Assembly (NCBI GenBank): GCA_023078685.1
Contig: JALGAS010000002.1
Span: 3,782,001-3,846,000 of the forward strand
DNA: 64,000 nt
Direction of reading: 5' to 3'
Source: Neopestalotiopsis rosae
Taxonomy: Eukaryota > Ascomycota > Sordariomycetes > Amphisphaeriales > Sporocadaceae
This document shows, in pieces, positions 44,260 to 53,589 of this stretch. The notes beneath the pieces were generated by a model that had not been told where the DNA came from, did not search any database, and was given only the letters and a program-made list of their open reading frames with translations. Positions within the stretch are counted from its first letter, which is position 1. Each line of letters starts with the position of its first letter. The translations under genes and the position numbers were made by a program.

Positions 44260-46722
44260 ATGGCAGACGTACCCATGCCCGACGCTCCGGCGTCCGACCC
44301 TAAGCCCCGCCGCCGCTTTGCCCCTCAGCTGGTCGAGGAGACGGTCAAGTCTTCAAAGGCCAACAAGGAGCAAGAGGAATCTCGCGCAACTGAAGATGTT
44401 GCTCCCGCGACTTCGGAGCCAGAAAAGCCTCGCAGACGTTTCGCACCTCAGCTTGTGGAGGAGACGACCAAATCGTCAAAACCCAAGAATGCACAAGCAG
44501 ATCAAGACAGCCAGGAGCCCGCTCCGTCCGAGAAACCTCGCCGCCGGTTTGCGCCCCAACTAGTAGAGGAAACAGTCAAATCTTCGAACAAGAGCGACTC
44601 GACTTCTACAGTAGCTGAAGCCCCGAAGCCCAGGACTACAAGAGATGCGTCCGTGCAAGTCGATGTTGACATGAAAGATGCACCCGCAACTCGACGCCGA
44701 TTTGCACCCGTACCAATAGAGACAACCTTTGATTCGTATCGCGTGGGTAAAAACCCTCATGGTCCTACCGCGGAACTCACCCCCGATCCCTCGCCAACCG
44801 ATGCCTTGCCGCCAATACCGGCACTTCCGTCTGCCCCCGTCATAGAAACAAAGAAGACGTCGGACCAAAAACCAAAAAGGCGGTTCGCTCCGCAATTGAT
44901 TGAGACATCGAGAAGGGCCAAGCGGGCGGGACAGGACGGCCCGGCCACCAAGCCCACAGACAAGACCGACATCACACCAGGTACAAATCATATCTATGTG
45001 CAGAAGCCAAAGAGGAAACAACAACCTGCCAGCTCTCTCCGCACATCAATAACAGCCAGTGGTGCAGAGAGCGGAGACCAGAGCCCTCGCTTCCTCCCTC
45101 GAAGACAGCAGTCTTTGAAGCAGCATTGCAACACGAGGCGAGCTACGCGGGCCAACTCTTATCTCCCAGAGCTCGAGGTTATACCGTCATCCGAGTCGGA
45201 CAAATCTGACGATGAAGATGGAGCTCCCAAGGGTGCGCCTTTCAGCATTGGGGCGCCGGCAAGAGCTCCTTCGGATGGAGAAACATGGGCGACACGCAAC
45301 CCTGATGCTAAAGACAGGAGAGAGTCTTGCGATGAGAGGTCCAATCATTACCTGCTGGCAGTGGCTGCTCGGGAGGCCTTTAGGCAGCGCGAACTTGAGA
45401 CCGCCATGTCAGCATATCCCAACGGTCTGCAACCTGCGGGAGTAGAGCACTTTTTCGTGCGCGATAATTCTGAGGATGATGTCTCGTATGAGGAACCTCT
45501 GAGACACGGCAAGTCCAATCTCATGGTCCGCCGCAAGTCTACGGATCCGACATGGGCAGTATCAGAAATGCGTCAGCATGCTGAGAAGTTGGCTGGCAAG
45601 ACTAAACAGACGAGGGAGCCGACTTTTGACGACGACTCTTTGGACGGGATGGATATAGAACCTCCACCCGAGGATCCTTTGTGGACGACTGGGCCCCGAC
45701 CACCGTCGCGCACCGCGTTGCAGAAAGTCGAGTCGCAAAGTCCCTGGCAGAGCCCTTATCTGATTGCACAGTCTCCTCGGATCGGTGCACACACTGGGGC
45801 CGCGGACCGCGGCTTTGCACCCTCCCCTCGTGTGCAGCCTGAAGCTACAGGAATGAAGGCTGGCCCGTTTAGCATGCCTTTCGCAAACTTCAACACCGGC
45901 AAGGAAGATCGTGATCTCCTGAATCAGCGGAAGCGACAATCCCCACCAATGGCGGGAGAAGACTTGAAGTTCCGCACTTGCCCCAGCCCCAAGGCAACGC
46001 GAATGGAACCTGATCACCCATGGCCTACTCACGGAGATGGATCCCGCCCTGAGGAGAGGCAGCGTGATCTCTCTGGTGAAACTGGACTGTGGCGTGGTTA
46101 CTGTGTGGGACAGGCACCTGAAGATATGGTGCAAAGTGCAGGCTTCAACCCGCCTGCTCTACTGGCCACACCCGGAGAGCCGGCGTCTCCAGCAGATCCC
46201 TTTGCCGTGGCTTTCTCTGCTAGCATGGGAAGCACGCCCACATCGCCCTCGAGACGTGACCCGCCCAAGGGCTTACATATGCTCCATGGACTTGATGACC
46301 GTCTCAAGATGGAGAAAGCACGCAAAGAGTACAAGGAGAAATTGCTTGCCGAGTTTGATGATGCTTTTATTACGCAAGTATACAACTACATCAGTCTCGG
46401 ATACCCTGCAACGGCAAGAGCCTTTGACGACGAGCTCAGCAAGATTAGTGGTATCGCTATCGACGAGCTACGCCAAGATGACAATAAGAAGATTGAAAAG
46501 GGATTTATGCTCGAGATGGAGCTCCGGGTTGGTAGCGATACCAGCAGCGATGAAGAGATGAGGACTCCGGAAGAAGACGAGAAGAGAACACAGAAGCCAC
46601 CACGCTGGAGAGCACTTCGCCTATATATCCTCGAGTGGGCGAGACAACATCCTGACTTGGGCGGCAGCGGCAACACCTCGGGATGGGGCGTACGAGCGAG
46701 GAGGGGTAGTTGGGCTATATAG
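44260..46722 (+). CDS. conserved fungal protein with five RRRFAP repeats (hypothetical)
   Basis: A single exon of 820 residues. The N-terminal third carries a repeated motif RRRFAPQLVEETVKSS at residues 17-32, 58-73 and 94-109. Diverged copies lie at about 145-160 (RRRFAPVPIETT) and 206-219 (KRRFAPQLIETSRR). The middle is disordered, with acidic serine patches (SSESDKSDDEDG). The C-terminal part, from about residue 680, is helical: ARKEYKEKLLAEFDDAFITQVYNYISLGYPATARAFDDELSKI, then IAIDELRQDD, an acidic linker and PPRWRALRLYILEWARQHP. That block looks like a folded domain conserved for function, reminiscent of LisH-like helical pairs (uncertain). No catalytic motif, signal or TM is seen. A regulatory or adaptor role is possible; the name is unknown. 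Confidence 0.85.
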   Translation: MADVPMPDAPASDPKPRRRFAPQLVEETVKSSKANKEQEESRATEDVAPATSEPEKPRRRFAPQLVEETTKSSKPKNAQADQDSQEPAPSEKPRRRFAPQLVEETVKSSNKSDSTSTVAEAPKPRTTRDASVQVDVDMKDAPATRRRFAPVPIETTFDSYRVGKNPHGPTAELTPDPSPTDALPPIPALPSAPVIETKKTSDQKPKRRFAPQLIETSRRAKRAGQDGPATKPTDKTDITPGTNHIYVQKPKRKQQPASSLRTSITASGAESGDQSPRFLPRRQQSLKQHCNTRRATRANSYLPELEVIPSSESDKSDDEDGAPKGAPFSIGAPARAPSDGETWATRNPDAKDRRESCDERSNHYLLAVAAREAFRQRELETAMSAYPNGLQPAGVEHFFVRDNSEDDVSYEEPLRHGKSNLMVRRKSTDPTWAVSEMRQHAEKLAGKTKQTREPTFDDDSLDGMDIEPPPEDPLWTTGPRPPSRTALQKVESQSPWQSPYLIAQSPRIGAHTGAADRGFAPSPRVQPEATGMKAGPFSMPFANFNTGKEDRDLLNQRKRQSPPMAGEDLKFRTCPSPKATRMEPDHPWPTHGDGSRPEERQRDLSGETGLWRGYCVGQAPEDMVQSAGFNPPALLATPGEPASPADPFAVAFSASMGSTPTSPSRRDPPKGLHMLHGLDDRLKMEKARKEYKEKLLAEFDDAFITQVYNYISLGYPATARAFDDELSKISGIAIDELRQDDNKKIEKGFMLEMELRVGSDTSSDEEMRTPEEDEKRTQKPPRWRALRLYILEWARQHPDLGGSGNTSGWGVRARRGSWAI

Positions 46723-46979
46723 GTAGACTCAAGACATAGAGGTTGCATAAGACGGTCATTATACTAGAGCGAGGTTGTAAGGGAGAGGTAGTATAGCATT
46801 CATTGGCAGGGTCGACTTTCAGGGCTGGGTTGCGAAGCGGGTTGGGAGTTTTGAGTGTGTATAAACATACATGCGAGCTTATACAAATGGACACAGGAAA
46901 GGAAAGCCTGGCCAGGCCGTGGCGTTTAGGAGTTAGGTTACCAAGATTGTCCTTTTTGCCAATGGTCACCATACATAAA

Positions 46980-47379
46980 TGAGCATACTTGTGGATTCGC
47001 CTTCGTTCCACGTCTTTCAAGACTTGATTCATGTATTTCATTGCTGTCATGTATCGTAGAGGTTCCCATCCAATCAGGTGCGTCGCTTCTCCAATCTGGA
47101 CGCAGGCCACCATAAATGGATAATAGGTGTGCATTGTATACCAGCGTTGGAGGGACGGAAGATCATATTCCGGTGAAAGACCCCGACCCAGGGACTGAAG
47201 TGAACTTACCATGTGGCATTTCTCACGTCCACGGCGGTCTCTTCTCTCAGCATGAGCAGATTGCTATGTGGATTGAGACTCGCTTCCTCGCGAGATGAGT
47301 TTTTAACCAAATCAAAGGGCAGTCTTTGCTTGAAATACTTTAAAAATTCGAGGCCCGAAAGAATCGGTGCAACAGCGGC
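46980..47379 (-). pseudogene. broken gene remnant (protein-like in two frames)
   Basis: On the minus strand, 47379-47214 reads in one frame as a protein-like segment including GLEFLKYFKQRLPFDLVKN and SNLLMLREETAVDVRNATW, then hits a stop. From about 47200 to 46986 the sequence continues in another frame with DLPSLQRWYTMHTYYPFMV and GWEPLRYMTAMKYMNQVL, followed by KDVERRRIHK. A GTAAGT lies at the switch, but no acceptor at a usable distance restores the frame: the only matching CAG is about 20-30 nt away. The 5' side starts 29 bp from the divergent hydroxylase ATG, so upstream exons are absent. It resembles the C-terminal region of a fungal regulatory protein (possibly a fungal-specific transcription factor domain), but I cannot name it. 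Confidence 0.5.
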
Positions 47380-47407
47380 CTACCGCGCGTCTCCACGACT
47401 ACGCAAA

Positions 47408-48397
47408 ATGGGTCGCTTAAGCAACACGGCAGCCGTGGCCGTCTTGGCTCTGGCGGTGCCCCTGCTGCTGAGCCGTCTTACATTATTATCACCTTGGCTC
47501 GAGATTGGCACGGCTTGGGCCTCATCTCGTCTGCAGTCTTTAGCCCTCATCTCGTCGAATCGCTTGTGGGCGCCCAGCAGCAGCGGCGCCGCTGCTCCCC
47601 CTTACGTCTGTAGCCCGCACGCCTACACGACCGAGATCGTCTCCCTCGACCCGCTGGTTCTGTACCTGCGCGACTTTGTCCCGGAGACCGAGGCCGCGGC
47701 GCTGGTGCGCGCCGGCGAGCCCGCCTTTGCGCGGTCCGAGGTGACCAAGCACGACCGAAAACAGCACACGTCGGACCGGACCTCCTCGTCGGCGGCGCTG
47801 CCCCTCGACGACGTCGCCGTGGAGTGCGTGCTGCGACGAGCAGAGATGTTTCTAGGCGGGCTGCTGGATTTCAATAATGAGGAGGGGGAAGGGGGAGGGA
47901 GCGCCGAAATGGGCCCGCCGCAGCTGGTTCGCTACACCGCAGGCCAGCGCTTCAACCTGCACCACGACTGGTACGAGCGGCCCCAGCCCACGCGCAGCCG
48001 CGAAAAGCTGCGCCTGGGCCGCTCGTGGAATCGGGCGGCGAGCTTCTTTGCGGTCCTCGAGGACGGGTGTTCTGGCGGGGAGACGCACTTTCCTTACCTC
48101 AAGTCGCCAAGAACGACAACGGCAGCAGCAGCAGCAGCAGCGGCGGCGGCTTCTTCTTCTTCTGTAAACCGTCATCGGGGTGTTGGTCGTGACCAGAATG
48201 CAGCGTCGGCGTGGTACGAGCGTGCCGACGAGGACGGGGGCGGAATCGCCTTTAAACCCGTGCGCGGCAATGCTGTCTTTTGGGTCAATCTGCATGCCAA
48301 CGGCACTGGCGACGAGCGGACGATGCATGCCGGCCTGCCGCTGGGCGATGGTATGAAGACGGCCATGAATATCTGGCCCAGGCAGTATTATCCGTGA
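47408..48397 (+). CDS. prolyl 4-hydroxylase-like 2-oxoglutarate/Fe(II) dioxygenase
   Basis: A single exon of about 329 residues from ATG 47408. The N-terminal hydrophobic stretch (VAVLALAVPLLLSRLTLL) is a signal anchor, pointing to the ER or Golgi lumen. The catalytic core follows the prolyl-4-hydroxylase alpha-subunit pattern: RDFVPETEAAALV at the start, QLVRYTAGQRFNLHHDWYE with the HxD iron ligands near residue 185, and FFAVLEDGCSGGETHFP. Then come GNAVFWVNLHANG, the distal iron histidine in ERTMHAG, and the 2-oxoglutarate-binding lysine in GMKTAMNIW. A low-complexity loop with about ten alanines then four serines is inserted between the conserved FP and the next strand. Substrate is unknown; hydroxylation of a proline or similar residue is expected. 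GC-rich third positions. Confidence 0.88.
   Translation: MGRLSNTAAVAVLALAVPLLLSRLTLLSPWLEIGTAWASSRLQSLALISSNRLWAPSSSGAAAPPYVCSPHAYTTEIVSLDPLVLYLRDFVPETEAAALVRAGEPAFARSEVTKHDRKQHTSDRTSSSAALPLDDVAVECVLRRAEMFLGGLLDFNNEEGEGGGSAEMGPPQLVRYTAGQRFNLHHDWYERPQPTRSREKLRLGRSWNRAASFFAVLEDGCSGGETHFPYLKSPRTTTAAAAAAAAAASSSSVNRHRGVGRDQNAASAWYERADEDGGGIAFKPVRGNAVFWVNLHANGTGDERTMHAGLPLGDGMKTAMNIWPRQYYP
48121..48163 (+). repeat. GCA/GCG/TCT trinucleotide tract inside the hydroxylase gene
   Basis: In-frame triplet repeats encode alanine and then serine runs. They could expand or contract in threes without breaking the frame. Confidence 0.8.
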
Positions 48398-49187
48398 GAT
48401 TTCATAGTGAGATTCCTCCCCGTTGTGCTTTTAAGATTAAACAAAACAGAAAGAGAGCAAGTATGATATATTTCAAACTGTCAATTCCTGCTGGAAGCGG
48501 CTTGGCTTGCTTTGCACTAGCTAGGACTGTAGGGCTGAAGGATGGTACGCACACAGACCAAGAGAATCCTTCGCCTGATTATCTCTGGTCTGAGCACGAG
48601 CAGGGGGTGAGAAGATCTAGGTCCAAATATCTACTACTTTTACCTTGGCTACAACTACTGCATATGTATTCTCGCCTGGGCATAGCTGAAAACAATATTC
48701 CATAACCAAATTTGCCCCCCTCCATCTAGACTCACGATGGGTTGAAGTCCAGACACACGGGGTAATTTCGTGGCTGACCGGTCCCCACGTGGCGGATTAC
48801 CGCCTTGGGCCGCGTTGTACGTACACGTTCTGAAGTGTACGGGCTGCGTAGGTATGCGTCTTGTTTGTCTTGTGTAATGAATTGTCAGACGGGCCAGGTT
48901 CTCCTCTATGACGAAGTGCGTCTCACATTCGCTCTTTTTGCACGAGCTGACAAAGCTGATCACATCACGTCAAAAGGAGAGGAGAGGGAAAAACCTCAAC
49001 CGCTGCGTAGGTTGCTGATCTTTTTCGTCTGGGCGATCGAACCCAATGCCAGATCGCAATTCCTGCCAGACGGGCTGACGAGCATGTGTAGATCCTTCTG
49101 ATATGGAAGAAAAGGCCCGGTCGAATCCATTCAAGAGCGGATGCCATTTGTTATTCCCAGCGTATGAGATCTTATTATATCGACGGG

Positions 49188-49221
<34 letters not shown>

Positions 49222-50279
49222 ACCCCCTTCTGCCCCCCTTGAGCCTGTGACAGCGACTTGAGTGACTACTGCACCGACATGCCACTACGCCGGGATGTTC
49301 ATTTCGCTAGCGAATGCAAGTCCTTGGAAGCGGACATGATAGCGCTTTGCTGGCTTGGTTTGGGGAGGGTCCAGCTAAAAACGTTTCGCAGAAAGTGTGA
49401 CTGGCTACTGGTAAAGAAAACTAAAACAAGAACAAGAATAACAAAAAGGCTCGTCGGCATAGAAAGGTAAAGCTTCTTTGTTCCTACCAAACAATGATGG
49501 TCGTGAGAGAATATACTAGGATTCTCATGCTTTTCTTTGGGTTCAAGTTTGCACGCCTGGAAGTTTCGGAATGCCACTGACGTCCTGTCCTCCACCAACC
49601 TCCAAAGATGCCAGGGGGTTACCACGGGCAAACGGGCAAAACGGGCAGATTTGCTTGGGGGGGCCCGGCTGGGGACCGTGGGATTACATGTACATTGGAT
49701 GTGGTGCGGTAAGGGTGGGTTCTAGATACGTACCTCAGATAACCACCCGCAAGCCCGCCTCGGCCACCTCAACTGGCTGCTGTGACTATGGTTTCGTCTC
49801 GCCCTTGTCCCCTATCGATGGCCATCATCAGCCATTGACTGTCAGTGGCCCTCAGTGCCCTCCCATAGCGGTCGGCCCGCATGCCGCTAACCTACTCAGC
49901 TCTGCACTGGGTTCTAGCGTCTAGCGTATCGGCTACCAGGGGGGTCGATCATGGCGCTGGGTTGTGGAGCCCATAACGTCACATCTTCTGCGCGCCCCGG
50001 AGGTTTCCAAGTTTCGAGTCAAGTGGCTTGGTTTGGCTGGTGTGTGACAACAATTTTCCATCTCTCTGCAAACACTCCGGACGAGACGGGGGCCCAGAAC
50101 CAGATTGGAATATAGTATTATCATTAGCTGGTTCAACTATTCCCTAGTCCTTTCTTTGTGTATTTTCCTGTTGCTCAGACAAAACATGTTATGAGGCGAG
50201 CTTTCTTTGCAATCTGATCAAGGAGGAACGGTTCCAGCTGTTCATCACTTGTCCCTCTCAATCTCCCTTCCGCTCTACA
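48398..50279. other. intergenic region (1.9 kb) with poly-C tract
   Basis: It lies between two genes in the same orientation. It carries a long C homopolymer and no gene that I can support. Confidence 0.55.
49189..49221. repeat. poly-C homopolymer (33 bases)
   Basis: An uninterrupted run of 33 C, followed by A and five more C, is directly visible. Exact length is prone to sequencing error. Confidence 0.9.
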
Positions 50280-52338
50280 ATGGGTTCCAGCAGCCAACCC
50301 AGCAACTCGCCGCCGCCGCCGCCAACAAGCGAAGACAACAACGCGACCCAGAATAACAACAAGACGCGGCGAGGACCCCGTCGTTTTCTGCACCCTCGAC
50401 AGTCTGCCATTGGTCTGCGTAGGCTGGCCTCTTCCACAAAACAAGATGCTGGACAGGTAAACAGCAATGGCAACAAGCCGCCGCCTCAGGTGGTGCGCTC
50501 CATGCTTGATGTTGACGACTCTGCCGATCGAGGATCTATTAAACTCCGAAGACCCGGTGGCCGGAGCGCTGCTGAGCCTCAAACTCCCAACAATGTTCGG
50601 TCCATGTTGGACGTTGACGACAACACTGAAAGGGACACTGAGGCTGCTGACTTTGCCGCTGATTCTGGCGCCGCTCCCACGCCTGCAAACAAGGAACGCA
50701 CGGGACGGTTCGGCCGCATGAAGATTCTTGGCCGGAGACCCAAAGCCGGTTCGAATGGTCAGGACCAGATCATCGTGCAAGATGAGTATGATCCAAGCGT
50801 CGTAGACATGTTGGACGTTGTCGGTAAGTTTAGAGACAACCTAGAAACAGACCCATGTTTCTCAAGATGAACGCCGCTGACGATGACCAGATCCCGAGGT
50901 CGCAACTTTAAACTCTATTACCAACATTCAGAACTCCCTCTTCATTCCATCTTTGGGACGACTTGTGAACAGACGCCCGACCTACAATCTCTCCAGTGTT
51001 CCCCGTGTGCCAGGAGCCTTCCCGCACGAGGCCGAGCATTACAGCCGGGCACAAACACCGGACCGTCTTCAACCAATCCAGTCAAATGAGGCGAGTGAGG
51101 CGGGCACTCCAAGCACCGAAGACGAACCATCAATGGCACGGCCATCCGTGGAGCGGATTCCCAGCACCATGACGGACCGCTTCTATGCTGTACGGCCCTC
51201 CAACACATCTCTAGCAGACTGGAGCGATGAAGATCTTGCCGAATTGAACGACCATGTCCGTCATATGCTCCACTCTAAACGCTCCGGTTTCAAGCGCAAA
51301 ATGAAAGCCTTTGGCCAGTATGTGCGCAAGCCATTAGGATTCTTCGTCACCTTGTATGCCACATTGATTACTTTATTTGGTCTCGCATGGGTACTATTCC
51401 TCATTGGATGGATCAATGTCGGCGGTAAGCAACTGTATGTTATCAATGTCATTGATAATGTGCTGGTGGCTCTCTTTGCTATCATGGGTGACGGCCTGAT
51501 TCCCTGGCGTCTCGTCGATACCTATCACATGATCTTCATTGCGCGCTACCATCATCTTACATGGAAACTTCGAGACAAGATGGCGGTTCCAGAGCTCAAG
51601 GACAAAAACGATTTGCCGTCCCAGCCTGTCGTTTCAAACCCTGAGGAGCAAAGGGACCTTGAGGCTGCTCGAGATCCCCATTTCAAAGAGGGAGAGTACT
51701 CGGTCCTTACTCCCGAGCAGCAGAAGAAGTTGGAGCACCACCAGAACAAGTTTGCAAAGTCTCACACCTTTTACAAGCCGCATGAAACAGAGACGCACTA
51801 TGCCTTTCCACTACGTCTCCTCGTCGCCATTGTCGTGTTGCTGGATTGCCACTCTTGTTTCCAACTTGCCCTGGGCTTGTGTACTTGGCTGATAGATTAT
51901 CGGACAAGGCCGGGTGCCCTGACTGCGGTGATTCTATGTTGCTCCATTGCTGTCAACACCACGGCCGGCATCCTCATCACTATTGGTGACAGGCGAACGC
52001 GCAAAAAGGAGGTTGTTGAGCGCATGTTCCGACAGGAGTTGACCGAGGAGGCCATGCGCCGTATCGAGCACAAGAAGGAAAAGGAGGCCAAGGAGAGAGA
52101 AAAGGCCGAGAACCGACTAAACGATATCCAAGAGGAAGATGGTATATGGCCACTACCCAAGATCGACTTCTTGCATAGAAACAGTGATGACAACAAGGGC
52201 AAGAGCAGGAAGAGTGGAGAGCTCAGCAGAAAGTCTCTTGACCAAGTTGGCAAATTCACATCCATCGGTTCTCGTAGCACCAAGAGCATGGATGAGCCGC
52301 GAGTCTCTGGGGCAGAGTTCCCCAAAAGGGATGACTGA
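50280..52338 (+). CDS. DUF2985 family integral membrane protein
   Basis: Two exons encode 663 residues (50280-50823 and 50891-52338; GT-AG intron of 67 nt). The N-terminal 180 residues are disordered, with a five-proline run and three copies of an MLDV motif. The core from about residue 310 has TM helices: GFFVTLYATLITLFGLAWVL, then VIDNVLVALFAIMGDGLIPW, a conserved DTYHMIFIARYHHLTWKLRDK block, and two more helices (LLVAIVVLLDCHSCFQLALG and TAVILCCSIAVNTTAGILI). This matches fungal DUF2985 proteins from memory. A charged coiled-coil-like segment (EEAMRRIEHKKEKEAKEREKAE) follows, then a Ser/Lys-rich tail. Function of the family is unknown. The charged coil and basic tail suggest cytosolic contacts. 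Confidence 0.85.
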
Positions 52339-53589
52339 GCTCTAAAGAATTGTCTGTATTGGATCTACATGTTTAGATCAGCATTAGAAGTTATGATTTT
52401 GTGTGCGTGTTTTTTCTTTGTCCTTGTCGGGTTGTTTTTTGTCTTTTAGCGTCATGAAGGAACTATACCCAGATATATGCAAAATTGGATAGTAGTAATT
52501 ACAGACTCACCAGCCAAGCGATTTAATAAATCTTGGCTTTATTTAGAATTAAAAGAATCATGTTTTCTCTTCTCACTCAAAGTCACGGACAAGTGCAACC
52601 AGTCTATTCCATGGCATCAACACGGGCACTACTATGGCCATCACATTTCATATACAGACAGCGATTTCCTCGCAATCAGTGACAACGAACGAGAGGGAAC
52701 CCCCTGAACGAGGATGTGAGTTGATGGCAGCATGCTAGACAACAGATAGGATCGAGATACCTTACATCGACGACACATAAGGTGAGTGGGAAACTGAGAT
52801 CAAGATGGGAAGAATAACTTTGGACGAAAGAATGAGAAATACTGTATGAGCTGTGGGACGTGTTGAGATGTGTGTATCAAATTAAATATGCTAGAAAAAT
52901 GGATATGCTATGCTACCGTCGAAACTCCGTCATATGCCAATGTCTATCAGCGGGTATTCCGCAACGCTAACACGGACAGAAAAAAAAATAGACTACCACA
53001 CTGAATGCTTTGTAGATCTTCTACTAAAGATCGACCTCACCCAGGTTTACAGGCAGCCCAGTGCACCCTCATAGTAGGACTAGAATCCCAATATCATCAT
53101 GAGCCGCCAGAGATCCGAAGTTCGTATCGATATGCTGAGTTGGGCGTGACAAATTGTCCCACGTAGGAAAGAAATCACAAACGCCTCTTATATCTCATTT
53201 TAACCTCTGGTTCTGTGATGACAACACAATATCCACATTTCTCGTCCCATCGTCATCTCGTTTTGCAAATTAGAATGTCGCTAAATTAAGTCGTACGCAG
53301 AAAGACCCAGCATGGTCTGTTGCGTAACTGAGAGGAGTTGGTTTCATAAGGCTGTTGCCATTCTTGTTCCCCTTGCGGTTTGTCCTAGAATGATGTGTTG
53401 TTGCGAGTAGGTTCATTTCGGCAAAGCTGGAAACTGGTGCCAGTGTATGGGAATAATTGTTTTTTCTTCATTGAGATGCAACCCGCAAAGCACATCTTGA
53501 GCGACTAGTCAATCTCCCTAGCACACAAGACCGAAGTTGTAAATGTCGTGGCTCTGCTTTGACGCATCATGATCTGAAGCCAAGATGCT
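52339..53589. other. convergent 3' intergenic region (1.25 kb)
   Basis: It lies between the DUF2985 gene and the kinase gene, which converge. It is AT-rich with no gene seen, and probably holds long 3' untranslated regions. Confidence 0.55.

Noticed and set aside
47116..47298. Possible upstream coding extension of the hydroxylase
   Set aside because: The open frame upstream of ATG 47408 lacks protein character and overlaps the minus-strand remnant. The ATG at 47408 directly precedes the signal anchor.
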